Shown: one piece after another, positions 56,101 to 64,000 of the stretch | Numbering within the stretch: the first letter of the stretch is position 1 | Layout: each line of letters starts with the position of its first letter | Assembly: GCF_000182925.2 (NCBI RefSeq) | Contig: NC_026501.1 | Span: 620,001 to 684,000, forward strand | Direction: 5' to 3' | Length of the DNA stretch: 64,000 nucleotides | From: Neurospora crassa OR74A | Lineage: Eukaryota > Ascomycota > Sordariomycetes > Sordariales > Sordariaceae | Made by a program: the position numbers and the translations under genes | Notes under the pieces: generated by a model | What the model was told of the DNA's origin: nothing | The model's input: only the letters and a program-made list of their open reading frames with translations | Databases searched by the model: none

Positions 56101-59100
56101 TGCATTAAGGGTCTCCTTAATTAATAGTAAAGGGTAATATAATTTTAGTATTATATTATTAATACTATAGTAATTAATATAAATACGGATGCCGCTACTG
56201 GGCTTTTTAATTAAAAGAATAGGAAATGCGGCTGTAGACTAAAATAAATAGATAAAATTCTTTTTTAGATTATTATTAATCTACTTTTTAATAATATTAA
56301 CTTCTATTAAAAATATACAACGCGGCTATATATTAGGAGGAATTATCCCTAATTATAGTTTAATTTTATAATTATATAAACAGTAAAACGGGATTTCTTT
56401 AATTAGGGAGGGGAGGAACGCCGCTACTTTATTAATATATTAATAACCCTCTAATTTCCTTAAGAGGGTAATAATCTTGTTTCTTATTTTAACCGGATAA
56501 TCGGCCTTATTAAAGAACTTCTTCGTATCTTCGTTGGAAATTTTAATTAAATATATCCGTTAGATTATTTCCTTGTAGAATAGTACATTCTAATCGAAAT
56601 TACTAATTAAATAAATTACTTTAGCTAGAACTATTACCTCCCGAAATTCCTTAAATAAGTAAGTACTAACTAAATTATTAATAAAAGGGTAGAAGAAGGG
56701 AAGGAGACTTTCCTTATATTATTAACCGTTACCGGCTATAATATTTATAATTATTTCTTTAGTTAAATCTATATCCCGGATTTTAACTACAATAGCCAAC
56801 CTCTCGAATTCGATATAGTTCGTAATATACAATTATAAATATTAGGATTTGTAAATGAAATTAAAAATAGCTATATTAAATTTTCTAATATCGCCTAATT
56901 TAATAGAAGAAGCCCTATCGAAATTATAGTAGTAATTAGCGTAGAGGCGCTTTATACCTATAGAAATATATTAATTATTTAGACGGATATAGGGGTTATA
57001 GCGTATTAGGCTCTTAATTTTAATAAGAAAGGCTGTTGTATTTATAATATTAATTTTAAATCCGATTCTATTAATTATTAACGCTTTAATAGGGGGTAAA
57101 ATAAATTAATAATTATCCTAGAGGGTAAACGAAATCCTTCTATTACTCCCTACTATAGGAAATAGTAGCGGCGGTAACAGTAGTAGTAATTCTACTTAAG
57201 TAGGGTAAATAATTCTACTCCCTAAATTCGTTACTGGTATTTATAGTAGTAGCAACGGCGCTGGTTCTATTCGAATAAAATTAATAATTAGTATCCTCCG
57301 GGCGGGAGGAGCGGCTTCGCGCCTCGGGGCTAATTAGTAAAATAGTATATTCTTACTATAGATAGTTATAATCGAGACTTAATTAGTAAGAACTCTTAAC
57401 GCTATTAATTAGTCCCTAGGAAAATTAATAAATAAATAATAACCTCGGTAAATAAAATTAGTAAAATATACTCTATATTAATTGTAATTAATTTTGGGCT
57501 TATAGTATTGTATTTAGGGGAATCCTAAAATTATTAAATAGTTCTTTAAAATATTGTAAACCAAAAAAGTAATTGTTTTACTATAGTATCCAATCCGGAG
57601 CTTAACTATCACTCCTTTAGAAATAATATTTTTAATTACCTTATTAGCGAAGATAAGCTTCTTTACCCGGCGGAAGCGAAAATGGGGAAGGTTATATTTA
57701 ACTATAAAAGAATAATTAATAAAAGTGAATGTAGAATAATTAAAATTAATAAAAGTAATATAATAATTTTTATACAATTTAATTATAATGTAAAAAAATA
57801 AAAATATTAAATTTAGGGAAGTAAAACTATTTAATAATTATATCCTAACCTCCTCCAAACCCTCTAACTCTATAGAATCTAAAATTTATTTCTATATTAA
57901 TAATAAGAAAGGCCTCTATATATAATTAAGTATAGAAGTTAAACGTTTTCCGGATTATTATAATACTTATCGCCGGTAGCGGCGGCGGTGGTAAGGGTTA
58001 CAGCGGGAGTAGTAACAATAGCGTTAATAGTAAACGCGGCTTTAGTAGTATAAACCTCTTCTCTATTATAATAACCCTTACTTCTACTTTTCTTCTTCTT
58101 ACCCTTATTGTACTAAGGATTTTAAGGGCTATAATTAATTAAAGCGAAGTAATTGTAGGTAATATAACCGTTATTACTATAACAGCGGTATTTACCCTTA
58201 TAGGTATACTAATTAAAAACGTCTTTATAAATAAAAATAGTAAGGTTGATAGTATTGAGGTCTATTTTATTACTACCCTAATTAATAGGAATGTTATTGG
58301 TATTACGAAAGTTAGCGTTACCTGTATTAATATTAGTACTATTAAAATTATTATTAGTAGAAGCGCTATTACTGAAGATATAGGCATTTATCTTATAGCG
58401 GTGGTCGGTATCTTCCAAATTATTAATGATAGTATAGTAAATTACGAACTATTTTTTAAAATCGTTAGTTTTAAAGAGGTTATAATACGTAAGAATATTA
58501 TAGAGGCGTTTATTAATTTTATTATGTAAGTAGTAGACCTTTATAGAGTTATTGAGGCCGTAGAGATTTATTAAGTTAGTAAGCTCTAATTCGAATTCTA
58601 TAAATAATATATTCTTTATAAAGAACTCCTTAAAGCGATAATTAATATTTATCTTTAAATTAATATTCTAAAAACGGGTAATTAAATACTCTATAAATTC
58701 GGCGCCTATCTTTTAATATTAAAAATCCGTATTTCCTCCGCCCTAAATAATATTTAAATTATTCTAAATACTAGATAGAATTTTAAGACCCAATAATATA
58801 GTAATATAAATAATTTTAATGTTTTTATTAATATAAAGGAAGGGGTTGTATTTCTATTAGGACTAAATATAGAAATGCTATACCTTAAAAATTTCGTACC
58901 TACGAGCAGCGCTAATATTCTCCTTACCGGTAAAAATTAGTAGATTTTTAATAATTTATTTTAAGGACGATATTTTATTAGTACCGGTACTAGATATTTT
59001 AATAAAGTTATTATATAAGGACCTAACGTTAGTACCATAGAATTTAAATGCGGTATAATTTATAGTAAAATTATTAAATTTCTTTTAAAGGGCGCCAAAC

Positions 59101-59827
59101 GCGGCTATTAAATTAAAATAATTAAAGTTCTTCTAATTGAAATTGTTTTGAATTTTAATAATTACTGTATAAGTAGTCTTTAATTTATCTTTACTACGTT
59201 CGAAGTTAATAGTAATATCCTTATATTAAGTGAGGTCGTTATAATAAAGGCGACCGAAGGGGGTAATAATCGAATGGAAAATAGGGTTTTGAATAATATT
59301 ATTCGTTATATCGAAATAAGCGTAGGGAATAGCCTTCTTTTCCTCGTCGTTGGTAATACCAATAAGAAGGTCGTTAATTACTACTGAAGGAAGGAGTTTA
59401 ATGAGTGCTGCTTAATAAATAGCGATATTGGTAGTATTAATAATTTTATTAAATATTTTGTAGATATTATTTAAATTAAATAGTATACTCCTAGGAGGGA
59501 CCTTAAGGTTAATAAGATTGTTGGAGTTACTAATAAGTAAGAAGGATGTGTAATTGCTACTTTCATTATTAAATATAAGAAAGATAATTGTGTAAAGCGG
59601 TCTCTTATCCCTTAAATAAAAAGTGCCTACCCTTATTTATTAAATAAAGGGAGCGGGACTGGGATTATAACTATTGTAATTATAATTATCGGTTGGGGTC
59701 CTAGGGTGCTAGATTCGGCGACTTGTTAATAAGGTGATTCCTATACGTATATATTAATATTAAAGATTAATTGCGCAATAAAAAAAGTTTTATATTATAA
59801 ATGCAATAGTTAAAAGGTGTAATTAAT

Positions 59828-60091
59828 TATTACGGGCAAAGGGTAAATAGTAGATATAATTATATGTAATTGTACGAAGGAGAAAGGAAGAAAAGTGTAT
59901 AGCCGAGTGCCCGGAAGGCTGGCCTTATGAAGGCGGCCGACGATGGCCTGGTAGACCTGCGGTAGGTAGCGTTCCAATTAATTAGCTGCCGGCAATAGCC
60001 GGCTTACTGGCGGTAATAATAGCGTACGGCAGTTTTAAAAGCTGCTGTACGCTGGCACTAGGCATAAGGCACATAGGCTAACCCTGTAACA
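59828..60091 (-). repeat. LTR, right copy of the inner element (264 bp)
   Basis: Same length and order of motifs as the left copy, with the same GC-richer core (GAGTGCCCGGAAGGCTGGCC). For the minus-strand element it is the 5' LTR and would hold its promoter. Confidence 0.93.
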
Positions 60092-60096
60092 ATATT
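60092..60096. repeat. Target-site duplication, right copy (ATATT)
   Basis: ATATT directly after the right LTR, identical to the left copy. It marks the junction back into the outer element. Confidence 0.85.
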
Positions 60097-63000
60097 GGTT
60101 TATACGGACGCTTTCCTCTTCTACGAATGTTTTTTATTATTCCTCGAGGATAGGGATACTGCCGCCGAAGTTGAAAAATAGATTATATAATACTTTTTTA
60201 CCCTACTTAGTGGTATTACTATATTATAGTAGAATAATGAAATCGACCTACTGAGACGTTGTTTCTTGTATAATAACGGCCTCGAACTTGTTCTTAAAAT
60301 ATTAGTTGATTGTTTCTTACCCGATTCGGCTACTATAATTAGAAAGTTTATTGAAAATCGCCTCGAATTTAAAGATATTGTCCGCGATAAAAATACCTTA
60401 TTCTAATTCATTTAATATAAATTTCGTTATATTCGCGCAATAGGAATCTTCTATTGTATTGGAGAGAATTAGTACGGCGTTATAATTTAGATTTAGATTA
60501 GTATAGACTTTAAAATTAAATAATATTTCAATCTACTTACTAAGAAGGGTACCCTCGTTAAATACTTTATAGAGATAGAAAGTATTAAAGTAGTTTTGTT
60601 AGTAGCCGCCTGTAAATAATACTCTTATATCCGTTAAAAAATTATTAATACCGCTATTAAAATCGAAGTAGTTATCCCTATTAATTAATATAATTAAAAT
60701 TATAATAATTATAATAATTAGAATAATAAACGGAAAGACCGCAATCGGCGTAATAACAATTATTATAATAATTACAACTATTACAACAATTATAATTGAT
60801 GTAATGATTGTAATTAATATAATAATTAAAACCGCCGTAATAATTATAATTAGTATAACGACTGTAACCGTTATAACGATTATAGGAATAGGGCTTATTA
60901 TATTAATAAATTATATAGTAAAGAAGCTAGGGATTCGGAGGATAATTAGGCAGCCTATATTAATAATATTTTTATTTTATTAGGAAAATTAAATTCGAGT
61001 AACAGCGCTAGTATATTTTACATAACGGATATAGATTCTAATAGTAAATTAAAATATTCCTACTATTATAAGGAATTCCTATTAATAAAGGTAAAATACT
61101 ACTACGTAAAGTTATACTTAGCGTATAAATAACCCTACGCCCTCTTATTAGTAGCCCTCTTATTTCAAATATATATTTATTATATAAAGGTCTTTCTTTC
61201 TTAAAACGCTTTATTTAAATATATTAATTTATATAAAGATACTAAAGTAAATTATAAGCGTTTTACTCCTTAGAAAGTATTTTCTTTTATTATTAAATTA
61301 TTTATATACGAAGTACTAATCTACAAGGATAGGGAAATCCTAAAAGGCCCGCTATTTAGCTATACCTATCTTTATATTATAGTTAGAGCTTTACTCGAAA
61401 TTAGCGAAATTAAAGTATACATAGACTTAGGAACCGCTAAGATAATTATCGGTCGGGACTTTTTATTGACCTTCGAGTATTCGATTTCGATAAAATATAT
61501 TACTAAAATTCGGGGAATTAATAGTAAATTCCTAAAATTTATTAAATAAGTAACCTTTATATTCTACTTCGAAGGAATAATTAATAGTAAGACTAGCCTA
61601 ATTAAAATCCGAATAATTAGTTGGGTAATAGATAAATTATAATTAAACCTTTTATTAGTAAATTCTTTCCTTTACCTTCGATAAACAGATATTAACTATA
61701 ATACTAAATATATTACGTTCCTTAATATAGGCCTACTAGTAGTCCCTTTTAATATTTAACGCTATTTTATAAAATACGTAAGGAAAATTACTATCCTAAA
61801 GAAGATTATTTTGTAACCTAAGAAGGAGGCTATAATAATTATATATTATAAACCTCTACTTAAAGGTCGAAGCTTTATATTTAATTTAGGTAATAATAGT
61901 ATAGTAAATATAATAGTTGATTATAAATCCTTAAAGATAGTTTTATTTAAAAATTCTACGCGAGGGGTTTGTATAATCCTTAAAAAGTAGTATATTAGTT
62001 ATATCGAGGAATATAAAGATAGTAGATACTTCGCTAACGATTAGAACGAAATTAAAACCGCCGCCTTCTTTATTTAAGTACTTAATACTCTAAATAAAAA
62101 CCCTATAGTTACTATTAACGAAACTATTAAATATATTATAATTAATTATATTCCTTTAGTAAATTTCGAAATAGACTTTACTTCTACTATTAAAGTAACT
62201 ATACGTAGTTAATACTCTACCCCCGAATTAAAGGAAATTCAATTACTAAGCCTTCTAATTATATTAGAGAAATATTTAACCTTAGGTATCCGAATAGATA
62301 GGTTAGAATTAGTAATAAAAAAGGGTATTTATATTTATATAATTAATAAGGAACGTACTCGGGCTTTAGAAAATTTAGTAAAGTCCTTTTTATTATTATA
62401 GAAGGAAGGAGGATTACTAGATATATTTAAGGAAGAGTATATATATATACCGCTAGTAGAAAGCTAATAGAATTAGAAGGTAATTACAAGAATATATTTA
62501 TTAAATAAGAAAAAATAGGCTATTATTAATAAGGTTTTTAATACGTTATATAAGTAAGGAAAAATATAATAAATTACTCGGGTAATTCTATTTATATACT
62601 TAATATTTGTAGTTTAAAGAGAAATAAGGGATAGGAAGTAAAAAGGGCAATTAGTTATTAATATAAGGGTTATTAATAGCTTTACTATACCCAATAATTA
62701 CCCCCTCCCTTTATAGGACGAAGTTATTATATTTATACGAGGTAAGCGTTTCGTTATTATTATTAATATAGTAGTATTCTTTTATTAATTTGGGGTATAG
62801 TTATCCTACCGGGACCGACTAATTTTTATTATTTATAGAGGTTTAGAAGTACTAACGGTTATTTAAATAGGATTCCGAAATACGTCCGTATATATATAGA
62901 AATTTATAGACTAGTTCCTTTACAATTATAAGGATTATTATTATACGTATATTAATAATATTATTATTATTTTTAATACGTAAAAGGATTATATTATTTA

Positions 63001-64000
63001 TTCAATAACTATCTTTAGTTTATTTACCTTCCGTAATATTTTACTATTTCTTAAGAAATTATTCTTAAGTTACCCTAATATTGAATTATTAAGCTTTCGA
63101 ATCGACGGTTTAGGACTTTAAAATACCTAGTAACAAATTAAGGCGTTTAAAAAGCTTATTTTCCTAGAATAATTAAAAGTATTTAAATAGTATTTAGGAA
63201 TATTAGGATTCCTATAGTACTTAATACCCTACTATACTTAATTCTCCGAATTACTATAGCGTAGAAAAGTTTAATTCTTAGTAGTAGGGTATATAGAAGG
63301 CGTAGTTGTTAATAGTAAGCCTGCTAAGCGGGTTGTATATTGTATGTATATAAGGTTTATACCTATAAAAGACGAAGTAACTTCGTTTGAGGTAATTTAA
63401 GTCGAAATCTATAGTAGGGCTATATTTTATTATTTAGACCCCGATAAGTAAGCCTTCCTTTAGATTAACGGCTTTATTAAGAAGGGTTTTAATATAATAT
63501 TCTTTTATTTAAAAAATAATTATGTTTAGGAACCTGGTGTGTATATTCCTATAAATTAAATTTTACTAATTCTCTTTCTAAGTAAGTATTTAATCAATAT
63601 TAAGATAAGGTACGGTCCGTCCGAATTTGAAGTCGTTTATCTAATTTAAATTATAAAGAAACTCTGTACGTATATTCATTCTTATAATAAAATAGTTATT
63701 GTCCTTATAGATTATTTAGTAATAAAGGGTATTATAGAATAGAAATCTTTATGTACGAGTTCTATAAATAGGGATAACTGGTGTCTAATTAATATATTTA
63801 TCTATTTGTTCTAGTACGATATTAAGGTATATTATTTATTAAGTAAATTGAATTTTATACCCGATACGCTAAGCCGATTCCGAATTATTAATAATATTTA
63901 ATTACGATCCGAAAGTATCCTAGTACTCGACAACGTTTGGTTAATAATTGATTAGGTATACTTTGCTATTGCTAAAGCTATTTTAAATAAAGAATTAAAA

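Larger units (their letters stand above)
52893..60091 (-). mobile_element. Inner Ty3/gypsy-type LTR retroelement fossil, full length (7199 bp), nested
   Basis: Bounded by two 264-base direct LTRs and a perfect 5-base target duplication. Coding direction is minus: gag-like region at about 57.9-59.8 kb, protease-like near 57.5-57.8 kb, reverse transcriptase at about 55.7-56.6 kb (the RT active-site region is at about 55860-55890), RNase H after it, and integrase at about 54.0-54.5 kb. The order is that of Ty3/gypsy. It is structurally complete but broken by dozens of RIP changes. It lies inside the outer element in opposite orientation, so it is the younger of the two. Confidence 0.88.
50204..64000 (+). 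mobile_element. Outer Ty3/gypsy-type LTR retroelement fossil, truncated by the window edge
   Basis: Plus orientation and heavily decayed. The gag-like part is at about 51.4-52.9 kb, with a helical stretch near 51580-51720 and a Ser/Pro/Gly-rich stretch at 52477-52911. It is split by the inner element and resumes at 60097. The Asp protease-like region is near 61.4 kb. Reverse transcriptase is at about 62.6-63.25 kb, where family motifs are recognisable. RNase H-like sequence probably continues towards 64.0 kb; integrase and the 3' LTR would lie outside. It is broken throughout by RIP (dozens of breaks). It is older than the inner insertion. Confidence 0.75.
50400..64000. other. A+T-rich RIP-type relic block
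   Basis: From about 50400 to the window end the DNA becomes very A+T-rich, dominated by TAATTA-like words with many TpA and few CpA/TpG. That is the signature of repeat-induced point mutation. In-frame stops are dense in all frames and almost no long ORF survives. The block consists of two nested Ty3/gypsy-like fossils. Such DNA in Neurospora is normally H3K9-methylated and cytosine-methylated heterochromatin. Confidence 0.9.

Noticed and set aside
57514-57777. 87-codon minus-strand ORF taken as a host gene
   Set aside because: It is a surviving fragment of the protease-like region of the inner Ty3/gypsy fossil.

Overview
The window is nuclear DNA from a filamentous ascomycete, almost certainly Neurospora (N. 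crassa or a close relative). Introns are short (about 50-110 bases) with GTAAGT-like donors, CTRAC-type branch sites and YAG acceptors, and third codon positions are GC-rich. A single dispersed 5S rRNA gene of the Neurospora type lies between protein genes. The last 13.6 kb are old retroelements mutated to very high A+T, the mark of repeat-induced point mutation (RIP). The gene set (XPF/MUS-38, Las17/WASP, eIF1A, Chs5, a tetraspanin, Mcm1) fits a euchromatic chromosome arm. Species and locus numbers are inference.

Bases 1-25.6 kb are gene-dense. In order they hold: a 79-residue putative lipid-anchored microprotein (+); the XPF nuclease subunit (-); a 77-residue hydrophilic protein (+), divergent from XPF; WASP/Las17 (+); eIF1A (-); an uncharacterised 342-residue protein (+); exomer subunit Chs5 (+); a short-chain dehydrogenase (+); a 1394-residue disordered coiled-coil protein (-); a 5S rRNA gene (+) with a Pol III-like element 320 bases downstream; and a tetraspanin (-). 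Several of these act in polarised growth: WASP nucleates actin, Chs5 sends chitin synthase to the surface, and tetraspanins of this class act in membrane and hyphal differentiation. They do not form an operon or a biosynthetic cluster.

Bases 25.6-50.2 kb are gene-poor but not obviously RIP-mutated. The supported genes are the MADS-box factor Mcm1 (33.5 kb, +, preceded by about 8 kb without a convincing gene), a three-exon 269-residue uncharacterised protein (38.0-39.0 kb, -) and a Ctr-family copper transporter (42.7-43.4 kb, -). The remainder holds simple repeats and short overlapping ORFs on both strands that I do not believe.

Bases 50.4-64.0 kb are A+T-rich relic DNA. A Ty3/gypsy-type element in plus orientation starts near 50.2-50.4 kb and runs off the right edge. 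It is interrupted by a second, complete-length but heavily decayed Ty3/gypsy-type element in minus orientation (52893-60091). The inner element has 264-base direct LTRs and a perfect 5-base target duplication. Both are fossils with no intact coding capacity. The block is probably constitutive heterochromatin.

No clearly new multi-gene system is present. The best leads are the dual-acylation microprotein, a WASP intron whose retention would remove the Arp2/3-activating tail without meeting a stop, the variant 5S gene with its Pol III-like neighbour, and the gene-empty 8 kb in front of mcm1.
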